Shown here piece by piece: positions 1-7,502 of a stretch of 10,679 nt of DNA. The notes beneath the pieces were generated by a model, which did no database searches, was not told the DNA's origin, and worked only from the letters and a program-made list of their open reading frames with translations. Position 1 is the stretch's first letter. Each line of letters begins with the position of its first letter. Source of the DNA: Oscillospiraceae bacterium (GTDB lineage: Bacteria > Bacillota > Clostridia > Oscillospirales > Ruminococcaceae); NCBI GenBank assembly GCA_029005335.1, contig JAQXFT010000129.1, positions 1-10,679 on the forward strand, in the 5' to 3' direction. Made by a program: the position numbers and the translations under genes.

Positions 1-14
1 TCAATACTTTTCAC
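1..14 (-). CDS. Possible first codons of tnpB or another element gene (partial)
   Basis: On the minus strand a GTG at 14-12 opens a frame reading V-K-S-I before the window ends. It lies about 30 nt downstream of the -10 box at 43-48. The sequence in front (GAAAG, then 5 nt) is only a weak ribosome binding site. Because it follows an IS200/IS605-like hairpin and promoter, it is a candidate start for the element's tnpB. Four codons cannot identify a protein, so this is a positional inference only. Confidence 0.2.
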
Positions 15-42
15 CCTGACTTTCAATATATTTTCTGCTTAT

Positions 43-71
43 ATTATATCACATTATTTTTAGTTTGTCTA
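43..71 (-). promoter_or_regulatory. Sigma-A-type promoter reading out of the window
   Basis: On the minus strand, TAGACA (71-66) and TATAAT (48-43) are separated by exactly 17 nt. This is a near-consensus housekeeping promoter that would transcribe leftwards, away from the six-gene operon. It sits just inside the element end marked by the 90-111 hairpin, so it probably drives the mobile element's own gene. Confidence 0.6.
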
Positions 72-89
72 TAACGGCACGCAATTCAT

Positions 90-111
90 CCCCCACCTAA
101 AGAGGTGGGGG
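90..111. repeat. Perfect 9-bp foldback hairpin at the element end
   Basis: CCCCCACCT (90-98) and AGGTGGGGG (103-111) form a perfect stem with an AAAG loop. There is no T-run after it on either strand, so it is not a good intrinsic terminator. Its position between the operon terminator and an outward promoter, and its likeness to the longer foldback at 10322-10382, fit a subterminal recognition hairpin of an IS200/IS605-type element. Confidence 0.55.
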
Positions 112-130
112 TCTTCTTGCTGAAAATGAT

Positions 131-158
131 AAAAACGGGGGTGCAGAAATGCACCCCC
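131..158 (-). terminator. Intrinsic terminator of the six-gene operon
   Basis: GGGGGTGCA (137-145) and TGCACCCCC (150-158) form a perfect 9-bp GC-rich stem with a 4-nt loop. On the minus strand it is followed by GTTTTTAT (from 136 downwards). It starts 10 nt past the stop codon of the 411-residue gene. On the plus strand it is followed by TGATGTTTTTT, so it may also block transcription entering from the left. Confidence 0.85.
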
Positions 159-167
159 TGATGTTTT

Positions 168-1403
168 TTACCATACCTTGTAATTATCAAGATTTATATT
201 ATAAGCTGTGCCGGGAATAAACAGGTCTTTAGCTTCAACGGGTCTTCCGAGCTTTTCATTGGGCTGACCAATATGCTTGCGAAGCTCTCTGAAGGTAACG
301 CTGTTGAATACAATATTCTGAACCTTTTCCTTTTCAGGCTTTGTTCTTGAGAGGTAATCGATAAGAACCTGCTGAATATAGTAATATGAGCGGAGCTGAG
401 TTTTTCTGAATCTTACAGGAACTTTTTTCTGTTCGGCATCATCGCCCTCCGGATTGGGCTGGAGGAGGAATAAATCATCGCCCTCATTGTATCCGAGAGT
501 AAGCTTAGCAAGGATTTCCGGAATGAAGATTCTTATTTCGGCAGAAAGTGCGGGATTTCCGATAAACTCGTCCATCTGCTTTTTCATTTCAACGGCTTCC
601 TCAGCGGACTTGCAGTTTTCCATAAGCGGAAGTGTTTTTCTTGTATATTCAACAACCTGTTCCTTAGTGAACGGGCAGAGGTCTTCTTCCTCCCTGTTTA
701 CTATGAAAGCAAACTGCTTTTCGACAACAGCAATATCCTGGTCTTTCCATGAATCAACATACGGCTGGAATCTCTTGTTGAGAGACGGGCATACAATGCC
801 ATTTACTCTGACTTCGATATTCTGCTTGTAATTTTCAGTACCTTTTGTTCCCTGACGTGCGAGGAATATTCTGACCCAGTAATATTTTTTTGAGCCGAGG
901 AATGATGAAAGAACATCTTTTATATAATAGATGAGCATAGCTGGTTTTCTTTCGGGGTCTCCCATGAGTACTACAGAATTTACATAGAGGTCATAGTCGT
1001 AGTGCTGACCTAAATAATTTGATGAAATCGGAAGAGCCTTTCCCTTATCGAACATCATTTTCATAGGTCTCCATATAAGAGCCTCAAAGCTTTCTATAAG
1101 CATTTTAAGAGCGGAGTCGAAATCCTTTCCCTGAGAGGCGATAGGTTCGATAATGGGTTCGTCCTTGTCTTTAAGGTAATCATTTCTGATTATAAAGATT
1201 GTCTGGAGGTTATATACGCCGTTATTTTCCTCATTTTTTACAACCTGAATGTCGATTGTATATCCGAAACGTGGAATAAGTATGGCATTGTCATAAACAG
1301 TACCGCCTACCTTTTCATTCAGTTTTTCAAGAATGTGGTTTTTTGCATCAACCTGAGGATTTGTCTTCATTTCGATGTTTTTTTTCTTGTTAAAAATAGC
1401 CAA
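168..1403 (-). CDS. Conserved-looking hypothetical protein, 411 residues
   Basis: I do not recognise this protein with confidence. It has no signal peptide or membrane segment and is rich in charged residues, so it is probably a soluble cytoplasmic protein. Residues about 40-120 (predicted strands, a run of acidic and basic residues, then a helix around SALKMLIESFEAL) faintly recall DUF6348-type proteins, but this is a weak impression. The start is TTG, chosen because GGAGAGAG sits 6 nt upstream; the nearest internal ATG (codon 12) has only an A-rich leader. It is the last gene of the minus-strand operon, 55 nt after prmA, and runs into a strong terminator. That position suggests co-expression with the surface-protein genes upstream but says nothing firm about function. 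The reading frame is intact and long, so it is a real gene. Confidence 0.8.
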   Translation of the reverse strand: MAIFNKKKNIEMKTNPQVDAKNHILEKLNEKVGGTVYDNAILIPRFGYTIDIQVVKNEENNGVYNLQTIFIIRNDYLKDKDEPIIEPIASQGKDFDSALKMLIESFEALIWRPMKMMFDKGKALPISSNYLGQHYDYDLYVNSVVLMGDPERKPAMLIYYIKDVLSSFLGSKKYYWVRIFLARQGTKGTENYKQNIEVRVNGIVCPSLNKRFQPYVDSWKDQDIAVVEKQFAFIVNREEEDLCPFTKEQVVEYTRKTLPLMENCKSAEEAVEMKKQMDEFIGNPALSAEIRIFIPEILAKLTLGYNEGDDLFLLQPNPEGDDAEQKKVPVRFRKTQLRSYYYIQQVLIDYLSRTKPEKEKVQNIVFNSVTFRELRKHIGQPNEKLGRPVEAKDLFIPGTAYNINLDNYKVW

Positions 1404-1426
1404 TTAAAACTCTCTCCTTTACATTT

Positions 1427-1453
1427 AAGCGGATATATTTATAATGTCCGCTT
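1427..1453. other. Inverted repeat in the prmA / 411-residue gene gap
   Basis: AAGCGGA (1427-1433) and TCCGCTT (1447-1453) can form a 7-bp stem with a 13-nt AT-rich loop. On the minus strand it sits just before the AAAGGAGAGAG ribosome binding site of the last operon gene and lacks a following T-run, so it is not a clear terminator for prmA. It may be a processing or stability element that lets the last gene be expressed at a different level. Confidence 0.35.
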
Positions 1454-1458
1454 TTAAT

Positions 1459-2427
1459 TTATTTTTTAATAAGTCTCACAGCAGCCCAGCCGTCTTTTAT
1501 GTTATATTCCTGAACGGTGAAGCCAGCTGATTCAACAGCATCTGTAACCTCTTTCATACGTTCTTCAATGATACCGGATATAATAAGAGTACCATTATTT
1601 CTGAGATAGCGTGCAAAGAGATTTTTCATAGCAATAAGCACATCAGCGACTATATTGGCAGTAATTATATCATAAACGCCGTCTATTTTATCGGCGAGTG
1701 CGGAATCTGCTATTATATTTCCGCAGTATGCATGATATTTGTCAGTACTGATATGATTTTTTGAAGCGTTTTCAACTGCGGTATTTACAGCATTTTCCTC
1801 GATATCGACAGCAACGGCGTTATCAGCTCCGAGGAGCATTGCACCTATAGAGAGAATACCGCTTCCACAGCCTATATCCAGAATTTTGTCGCCTTCTGAG
1901 ATTGATTTTTCAAGCAGTTCAAGGCATAGCCTTGTTGTATGGTGCTGACCTGTTCCGAAGCTTGAAGCGGGGTCTATTTCGAGAATAATTCTGTTTTCAG
2001 GATTTTCACAGTTTTCCCATGATGGCTTGATTATAAGTTTTCTGCCGATATTCAGGGGTTTGAAGTACTGCTTCCAGTTGTTAGCCCAGTCCTCCTCACG
2101 GATTCCGGAGCATTCGATATCAAGTCTTCCGAAAATGTTCTGAGAATCCTTTTCTTTCATGCCGGCGAGCATTGATTTGAGAGCCGTAAGCATTTCTGCA
2201 CCCTGAGCATTTCTGGGAATATATACAGTTACACAGCTTTCACAGCTGGAAAGTCCGAGCAAATCTTCATCTATATAATCCCACTTGCCCTCCTTGTTTT
2301 CCAGAAACTCATTGAAGCTTTCAGCGTCCTGAACGGCAAAGCCCTTTATTCCTATATCCATCAGATTTGCACAGAGTATATCAATTCCCTCAGAGGAGGT
2401 ATATATTTTAGTTTCTGTCCATTCCAT
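1459..2427 (-). CDS. prmA: Ribosomal protein L11 methyltransferase PrmA
   Basis: PrmA is a cytoplasmic S-adenosylmethionine-dependent enzyme that methylates lysine and N-terminal amino groups of ribosomal protein L11. The 322-residue product (about the family's usual length) has an N-terminal substrate-recognition part. It then carries the family signature DPASSFGTGQHHTT (152-165), the SAM-binding glycine motif DIGCGSG (184-190), the acidic ribose-binding loop VDIEENAV (207-214) and ANIVADVL (257-264). The signature differs slightly from the common DPGxAFGTGxHxTT form. An upstream in-frame ATG at 2451 is possible, but the ATG at 2427 has GAGGAG 7 nt ahead, overlapping the stop codon of the preceding gene, so translation is probably coupled. 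Its place behind a secreted peptidase gene is unusual; prmA is often found near dnaJ or 16S methyltransferase genes. Confidence 0.93.
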   Translation of the reverse strand: MEWTETKIYTSSEGIDILCANLMDIGIKGFAVQDAESFNEFLENKEGKWDYIDEDLLGLSSCESCVTVYIPRNAQGAEMLTALKSMLAGMKEKDSQNIFGRLDIECSGIREEDWANNWKQYFKPLNIGRKLIIKPSWENCENPENRIILEIDPASSFGTGQHHTTRLCLELLEKSISEGDKILDIGCGSGILSIGAMLLGADNAVAVDIEENAVNTAVENASKNHISTDKYHAYCGNIIADSALADKIDGVYDIITANIVADVLIAMKNLFARYLRNNGTLIISGIIEERMKEVTDAVESAGFTVQEYNIKDGWAAVRLIKK

Positions 2428-2438
2428 ATAAAATCTCC

Positions 2439-4100
2439 TCAATGACTGCATATTTCGATAAGAAGCTGAAGGACATCGATATTGTCAACAGTTCCATCGC
2501 TGTTCAGGTCAGCAGCATATCTGCTTTGTGAAGTGAAGATTGAAATTTTATCAGGAAGCTCTTTTTCCGCAAGCATATATTCATTCATAGCAGATATATC
2601 CAGCTTGTCAATTATTCCGTCATTATTTATATCACCTTTTTGCGGAAAGGTATCTGTATCAGATACCGGAGCTATATCCTTGAGGGATATAAGTGCGGTT
2701 GAATCCTGAAAAAGAATTTCAGCATTTTCACTGTTTGTTGATTTTACTTTTACTACAGCATTTGCCGGAACGGTACAGAGAATATTTTCACCGGATATAT
2801 CTTTAATATCAGCGGTCGGGCTTATAACAATATATTCGTCCGCATCAGGTTTGGTAAAAGTATCCATAGAAGAGGCTGTTAAAGTAGTTACAACAGTAGA
2901 TTCATCGGGTAAATCTGTAGTTACTGCTGTTGTCGTTGTAGTAGTAGTAGTTGTTGTTGTTGTTGTTGTTGTTGTTGTATCCGCCGGAGCAACGTATTCA
3001 GTGTACTCCATTGAAATCCAGCCTTCATAGCCGTTAAAAGATGTTTTTCCCCAGCCGTTGGAAAATTCAGTTATGACAATTTCTTTACCGTCGGGTATAG
3101 CGGTAAGTGATTTGGAATTTGCATCGGGATTTTCTCTCAGGTTGAGGGCAGAAGCATTGATTTTATAGATTCCCTTAGAGTATGATGGATTTTCAGAAGT
3201 AGTTGTCAGGGAAGTAGAGGTGGCAGTTGTAGTAGTGGTGGTAGTAGTTGCCTGTGATGTGGCAGTTACAGTTCCTGAGGTAATAAATTCAGTGTATTTC
3301 ATTGAAATCCAGCCCTCAGAGCCGTTGAATGATGTTTTTCCCCAGCCGTTTGAAATTTCAGTAACGGTAATTCTTTCACCGTTTGGAATAGTGCAAAGTA
3401 CTTCTGAGCTTGTATCCGGATTTTTCCTGAGATTAAGGGAAGAAGCGGTAATTTCATAGATTCCCTCAGAATAATCCGGATTATTGTCAGTTCCCTGCGG
3501 GTCTGAGTATCTGAAATATCTGATAGTATCGTGCGTGTATGAATTGAACGGATAGACGGAGAGCATATTTGTTGAGTCACTTCCGGGGTCGCACATATAG
3601 ATTGTATTTCCTTCTATATAATCGACAAGCACCCAGTGGTGACCGATATAGCATATTGAGTAATAGCCCTGTTCATCGAGTTCTTTGAGCTTTTCGATAT
3701 ATTCATATTCTGAAGTTCCATAGGGCAGGCTATATTTTCCCTCACATTCCAGACCTGGAACAGCCTTTGAGATAAGATTCCAGTTTGTGAGGTTGCCGTA
3801 TCCGTCGAATCCGCCTAAGTCATTCATTGTATTTACAAAAGTTCCGGGATTGAATGAATCCGAAGTAACAGCACCGCAGTGTACGGCAAGAATTGCAATT
3901 GATGTTGCAAGACAGCCTACACCTGAGACCGTAGCACCGCCGTATCCCATAGGAGTATCTCCCCATCTTGAATCTGACTGACGCCATGATTTATAATCGG
4001 GGTCAGCAGCATATGATGAAACGGGTCTGGAAGCAAAGCAGGAGAAAGCGAGCATTACAGCCGTCATGCCGGACAAGAATCCTTTTACCGGTTTTTGCAT
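2439..4100 (-). CDS. Secreted C39-like cysteine peptidase with SH3 domains and a type I dockerin
   Basis: This 553-residue secreted multidomain protein starts with a signal peptide (1-31/32, ending SSYA). A papain-like C39-family peptidase domain follows (about 36-200), with a likely catalytic Cys63 in SGVGCLATS, His155 in GHHWVLVD and Asp171 in CDPGSD. Next come a bacterial SH3 domain (213-273), a Thr-rich linker, a second SH3 domain (310-370) and a run of 17 threonines (375-391). A divergent SH3-like segment (about 412-480) precedes a C-terminal type I dockerin (489-550) with two calcium-binding repeats, GDINNDGIIDKLDI and ADLNSDGTVDNIDV. Dockerins bind cohesins on scaffoldins, so the enzyme is probably held in a cellulosome-like complex, with the SH3 repeats binding the cell wall. 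The start has GGAGG 9 nt upstream. It lies 17 nt after the transglutaminase-like gene. The substrate is unknown, and peptidase rather than amidase activity is inferred. Confidence 0.88.
   Translation of the reverse strand: MQKPVKGFLSGMTAVMLAFSCFASRPVSSYAADPDYKSWRQSDSRWGDTPMGYGGATVSGVGCLATSIAILAVHCGAVTSDSFNPGTFVNTMNDLGGFDGYGNLTNWNLISKAVPGLECEGKYSLPYGTSEYEYIEKLKELDEQGYYSICYIGHHWVLVDYIEGNTIYMCDPGSDSTNMLSVYPFNSYTHDTIRYFRYSDPQGTDNNPDYSEGIYEITASSLNLRKNPDTSSEVLCTIPNGERITVTEISNGWGKTSFNGSEGWISMKYTEFITSGTVTATSQATTTTTTTTATSTSLTTTSENPSYSKGIYKINASALNLRENPDANSKSLTAIPDGKEIVITEFSNGWGKTSFNGYEGWISMEYTEYVAPADTTTTTTTTTTTTTTTTTAVTTDLPDESTVVTTLTASSMDTFTKPDADEYIVISPTADIKDISGENILCTVPANAVVKVKSTNSENAEILFQDSTALISLKDIAPVSDTDTFPQKGDINNDGIIDKLDISAMNEYMLAEKELPDKISIFTSQSRYAADLNSDGTVDNIDVLQLLIEICSH
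2928..2978 (-). repeat. Trinucleotide repeat encoding 17 threonines
   Basis: Seventeen consecutive ACN codons, mostly ACA (read as TGT/TTG/GTT on the plus strand), encode the linker between the second SH3 domain and the C-terminal part of the peptidase. Such near-perfect triplet tracts can change length by replication slippage without breaking the frame. Thr-rich linkers are common in secreted Ruminococcus proteins and may carry O-linked sugars. A shorter, similar tract lies near 3220-3250 in the first linker. Confidence 0.8.
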
Positions 4101-4117
4101 ATTAAAAAACCTCCGTA

Positions 4118-6313
4118 TTAAATTTTATTTTTCTTTTTGACTTTTCTGAAATTTCTGTATAATTCAGAGTAAAAATCAGTTACCTCCTTTTTATCATTTT
4201 CGCTGAGGTGAATTTTTCCGTATGATGATTTTTCAAACAGATTTTTCAGCATAGAAATATCCGTCTGATTTTCAGCCATAAGAATCCGGCAAAGCTCCTC
4301 AGCGGTAACATCACTTCCGAATCCGAAAAGCTTTCTTACTCTTAAAAATACCAGAACAGCAGTTTTATCAGGGTCAGCCTTTTTTATTCTGAGCATAAAG
4401 AGCAGGTTTGATATTTCGGGATAGAATCTGAATAGTATAAGTCCGGCAGTCAGACAGACTGCAAGAATTATACCCGAAGTGTATATTCCCTTTGAGACAT
4501 CAGATTTTTTATAATCTATGATTGTATCTGCAACAGTTGGTTCAAAGGAAGTCCAGCCTGCAGCGGGAATATAAAGTTCCGGAAAGCCATGTGCATCACG
4601 GATTCTTATTTCATAATCGGAAAAGCTTTTTGCGTTGTTATTAATTTCAGCCGGCTGATTCATGTTGTAGCCCTCTGCATATCTTGCCGGAATACCGCAT
4701 GCTCTTGAAAGCAGTACCATAGCAGTAGCATATTCATAGCAGACGCCTCTTTTAGTTTCAAAAAGGAATGTTTCAGCATTTTCTCCCTTACCTTTTTTGT
4801 AGGTAAGGTCATATATATAGTTATTGGCGAGAAAATACCTTTCAATAGCGAGTGCTTTTTCGTAATCGGAGTTCAGTCCTTCAGTAATCTGCATGGCAAG
4901 GCTGTATATTTTCTGATTGTTGCCGTAGTCGAGATTCTCAGAAGCAGAATATGCTTCACTGCAGGCATCAGCCATAATACGGGCTTCATCAGTCATATTG
5001 TTTTCCGAGAATATATGATACATTTCGGTATACATATTTTTTATATCCTCATATGAAAGTGAAGTCAGAATTTTGTATACATCGGCATTATAGATGAAGC
5101 TGTCGGAGTAGTAATTGATATGATATTCGGTATTCCGTAAAAAGTTTCTGCCATTAGCCCTGACAGTTCCGAAGTTTGAAAATTCAGGCTGAACGGAGTC
5201 AGGAATTTCTGTATTTATGAACCATGTCGGAACAGGAAGCAGGTCAAAATCATATTCCGTGGCGTAGAGGTGAAGTGATTTTTGCTCAGCCTCAGGAATA
5301 TTCATAGACGTGCTATTAATATTATACTTCTTTGCGAAGTCTTTGTCAAGTTTTGAGGATAAAACAATAAGTTTAACTATTTCGGAAGGACTTCTGGAGT
5401 AATAGCTGTCGCTGAAAGAATAGTCATCATAATTGAAAGACCACTTGTCCTCCGAGTAGTCATAATCGGTAAAAACCTGAGTTTTAAGGCGGAGAGGCTC
5501 ATCTGAAGCGGCATAATAAAGAACCTTGTCATTGGTTTTAAAGCTGCTGAATTTTCCTGATTCTGCCTGATTATTGAAAATATTTATCTTGCTTATAAGC
5601 ATATCGGTAAAAGCGTCCATATTTATAAGGCTTTCGAGGTATGTTCTGTCAGCGGTGATATCCGGTTTCGGGAGGAGAGAGGCGGTTATGCCGAAAGCAA
5701 GTACATATACGGCAACCGACTGGAATATGCTTTTTTTGCCGACTTTGACGGAGTCATCGCCGTTTCGTATATTATTGAAGTGAATCATATTCAGTACAAA
5801 TATTACAGAAAGCATTATGATAAGTACGGCAGGCATCTGACGTGATTCTTTTCCGTATATTACAAACGGAATCAGAAATACAAGAAAATTCATTGATATT
5901 CTGTATCTTATTTTTGTAAAGTAATATACAACAGAGGCAAAGAATCCGGTAAAGAATATGAATACAGCTATAGTATACCATCTGCTGTATCCGAGAGCGT
6001 CCTGAGTAGTGATAAACCAGAGCAGAAAGCTTATCGGATAGCTTTTCATTCCTTTTTTTATTGCAAGGCTCATTGCCCAGATACCGCTGAAGAATATGGC
6101 AGTATAAAGAAAAAAGCCGATGATTTTGTGCTTTGCTATAAAATCGAATATTTTAAAGAGAATGGCAGTTATAATAAATGTTGATACAATCCATACAGGA
6201 GTAAGAATATTTCTGTAGTAATACATAACGGCAGTATTCAGAAGCACAACATAAATAAGCGGAAAATCAGTCAGGAGAGATATAATTTTACTGTTGATTT
6301 TTTTAGCTGTCAT
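4118..6313 (-). CDS. Transglutaminase-like membrane protein (TgpA / DUF3488-DUF4129 type)
   Basis: This 731-residue membrane protein has several N-terminal membrane helices within residues 10-210. A large external part follows, with a transglutaminase-like core near 440-600, then one further helix near 625-645 and a cytoplasmic C-terminal domain resembling DUF4129 (about 660-731). The core keeps the catalytic set: Cys525 in RGVCYEYATAM, His575 in RDAHGFPELY, and GWTSFEPT, where Glu591 takes the usual acidic position. Family members are thought to act on proteins or peptides outside the membrane; the substrate is unknown. An ATG 18 codons upstream exists, but the ATG at 6313 has AGGAAGGTG 7 nt ahead and lies 4 nt past the DUF58 stop codon. 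MoxR, DUF58 and transglutaminase genes commonly occur together, and the spacing here supports one functional module. Confidence 0.9.
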   Translation of the reverse strand: MTAKKINSKIISLLTDFPLIYVVLLNTAVMYYYRNILTPVWIVSTFIITAILFKIFDFIAKHKIIGFFLYTAIFFSGIWAMSLAIKKGMKSYPISFLLWFITTQDALGYSRWYTIAVFIFFTGFFASVVYYFTKIRYRISMNFLVFLIPFVIYGKESRQMPAVLIIMLSVIFVLNMIHFNNIRNGDDSVKVGKKSIFQSVAVYVLAFGITASLLPKPDITADRTYLESLINMDAFTDMLISKINIFNNQAESGKFSSFKTNDKVLYYAASDEPLRLKTQVFTDYDYSEDKWSFNYDDYSFSDSYYSRSPSEIVKLIVLSSKLDKDFAKKYNINSTSMNIPEAEQKSLHLYATEYDFDLLPVPTWFINTEIPDSVQPEFSNFGTVRANGRNFLRNTEYHINYYSDSFIYNADVYKILTSLSYEDIKNMYTEMYHIFSENNMTDEARIMADACSEAYSASENLDYGNNQKIYSLAMQITEGLNSDYEKALAIERYFLANNYIYDLTYKKGKGENAETFLFETKRGVCYEYATAMVLLSRACGIPARYAEGYNMNQPAEINNNAKSFSDYEIRIRDAHGFPELYIPAAGWTSFEPTVADTIIDYKKSDVSKGIYTSGIILAVCLTAGLILFRFYPEISNLLFMLRIKKADPDKTAVLVFLRVRKLFGFGSDVTAEELCRILMAENQTDISMLKNLFEKSSYGKIHLSENDKKEVTDFYSELYRNFRKVKKKNKI

Positions 6314-6317
6314 ATAG

Positions 6318-7502
6318 TTACACCTTCCTGAAGCAGTTTTCGGAATCCAGACACCATACATTAGCATGGGAATTGTTTATGGCATTTTCATCAGCGACAA
6401 TAAAATGAATACAGTCTTTATTAGCGTTTACAAATTCAGATTTTATAAGCTTTTCCGGAATTTCGGCGGAGAACATAATATATGCACAAGCCTTTTCGGA
6501 GCAGAAAATACTTTCATCAAAGGCTGTGATATTTTCAGAAGGAGTAATCAGAATTGTCATAAGAATATAATTGAGTGATTCCTCACTGTCTGCATTAATG
6601 CACTGCAAATTGTTGCTTTCAGATTTGAAGTATACCTTGCAGGATATACCCTGCTTTACAAAAAGTGACAGCAGACCAAAAGCTCCCTGAATATTTTTCT
6701 CCTCACTGAGTATATTTTTGTGGCAGAGGTCTATTATTACAACCGGCTGTACTGAGGCAGAGGCTTCGTCAAGACGTACCATAAGCTTATTGCGTTTTGA
6801 TGATAGTTTCCAGTTTATTCTTTTTAAGGGGTCGCCCTGAATGTAGTCACGGTGTTCGTATCCTGCTGTTGAATTTGCGGAAAATGCAAGAGGGGAATCC
6901 TCTTCCTCATCATCGCTTGTTATGACTATATCATTTATAGTTCTGAAAAGAGCGTTTGAAGAATTTATTTCCGGAATATCAGGTATAATTCCGATATGCT
7001 TTGATTGCATGGGAACTTCGGCACGGTATGAGACAAATCCCAGAAAGCCTGATGAAAAGATTTCTTTTATATATATTCTTCCGTTTCCGCCGATAAGACC
7101 ATCAAGAGGGATTTCAAATTCCTCAGTATTCTTAAAAGCCAGAGACAGCTTATAATGCATATCCTGACCTCCAAGAGTTTCTGACGTACCAATGAACAAA
7201 TCTATAAAGGCAAGGGGGAGCTTTCCGGATTTTTCTGCATTTACCCTGACTCTGAGCCTGTCTCCTTTTTTTACATATTCATCGCATTCAAAGCTGATAT
7301 TTATTCTTTTTCGGGCGAGGTATGCATCAGCATATGAAAATACGGCTGAAAACAGTGCGAAATATGCAAGAATCATACCTGTTTCGCCGTCCATATAGAA
7401 GGTGAATATAAAAATCATGAACCATATAAAGCATATTCCGAAAATATTTTTTAATATATTTCCCTTGTTCTTTCTGAGATTCGGGTTGAATTGTTCTTTC
7501 AT
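6318..7502 (-). CDS. DUF58 domain protein
   Basis: The product (394 residues) has two N-terminal membrane helices (about 18-36 and 41-59), a beta-rich middle part, and the DUF58 signature YEHRDYIQGDPLKRINWKLS (215-234), continuing to KRNKLMVR. A von Willebrand-A-like fold follows, beginning VQPVVIIDLCHKN (251-263). The metal site there is degenerate: the usual Asp-x-Ser-x-Ser is replaced by Asp258-Leu-Cys-His-Lys. DUF58 proteins are usual partners of MoxR ATPases and are thought to be remodelled by them at the membrane. The ATG overlaps the stop codon of the MoxR gene (ATGA, 4 nt) and GGTGG lies 10 nt upstream, so translation is likely coupled. Biochemical function is not established for the family. 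Confidence 0.9.
   Translation of the reverse strand: MKEQFNPNLRKNKGNILKNIFGICFIWFMIFIFTFYMDGETGMILAYFALFSAVFSYADAYLARKRINISFECDEYVKKGDRLRVRVNAEKSGKLPLAFIDLFIGTSETLGGQDMHYKLSLAFKNTEEFEIPLDGLIGGNGRIYIKEIFSSGFLGFVSYRAEVPMQSKHIGIIPDIPEINSSNALFRTINDIVITSDDEEEDSPLAFSANSTAGYEHRDYIQGDPLKRINWKLSSKRNKLMVRLDEASASVQPVVIIDLCHKNILSEEKNIQGAFGLLSLFVKQGISCKVYFKSESNNLQCINADSEESLNYILMTILITPSENITAFDESIFCSEKACAYIMFSAEIPEKLIKSEFVNANKDCIHFIVADENAINNSHANVWCLDSENCFRKV

Larger units (their letters stand above)
1..111 (-). mobile_element. Left end of an IS200/IS605-like (TnpB) element, leaving the window
   Basis: Read on the minus strand, this stretch has a foldback hairpin (90-98 with 103-111), an ATGAATTGC..GCCG spacer, a sigma-A-type promoter (43-71) and a possible GTG start near the window edge. 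The same order (hairpin, TGAAT(T)GC..GCCG, promoter, transcribed region) occurs on the plus strand at 10322-10430, so the two edges look like related element ends in opposite orientation. Subterminal hairpins at the ends are a known property of IS200/IS605 elements, which are mobilised as single strands by a Y1 transposase. No transposase domain lies in the window, so the assignment is inferred from the layout and from a general likeness to clostridial TnpB elements. The exact element boundary cannot be fixed. Confidence 0.5.

Noticed and set aside
90..111. Second operon terminator
   Set aside because: The stem is strong but no T-run follows on either strand, and the 137-158 hairpin already serves as terminator.
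454..831. Plus-strand open frame of 125 codons opposite the 411-residue gene
   Set aside because: It is antisense to an intact gene, has no promoter or ribosome binding site, and its Ser/Phe-rich composition is that of a shadow frame.
2428..2451. Upstream ATG that would give PrmA 8 extra residues
   Set aside because: The ATG at 2427 has GAGGAG at ideal spacing, and the upstream option would overlap the ribosome binding site and the preceding stop codon.
2928..2978. Repeat array that could be mistaken for CRISPR
   Set aside because: It is a simple triplet repeat within a coding frame; there are no spacers or cas genes in the window.
3299..3580. Minus-strand open frame of 93 codons inside the peptidase gene
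   Set aside because: It is an overlapping frame of the real SH3-coding region with no ribosome binding site or recognisable domain.
6314..6367. Upstream start adding 18 residues to the transglutaminase-like protein
   Set aside because: The ATG at 6313 has AGGAAGGTG 7 nt ahead; the extra residues are only the DUF58 gene end read in another frame.
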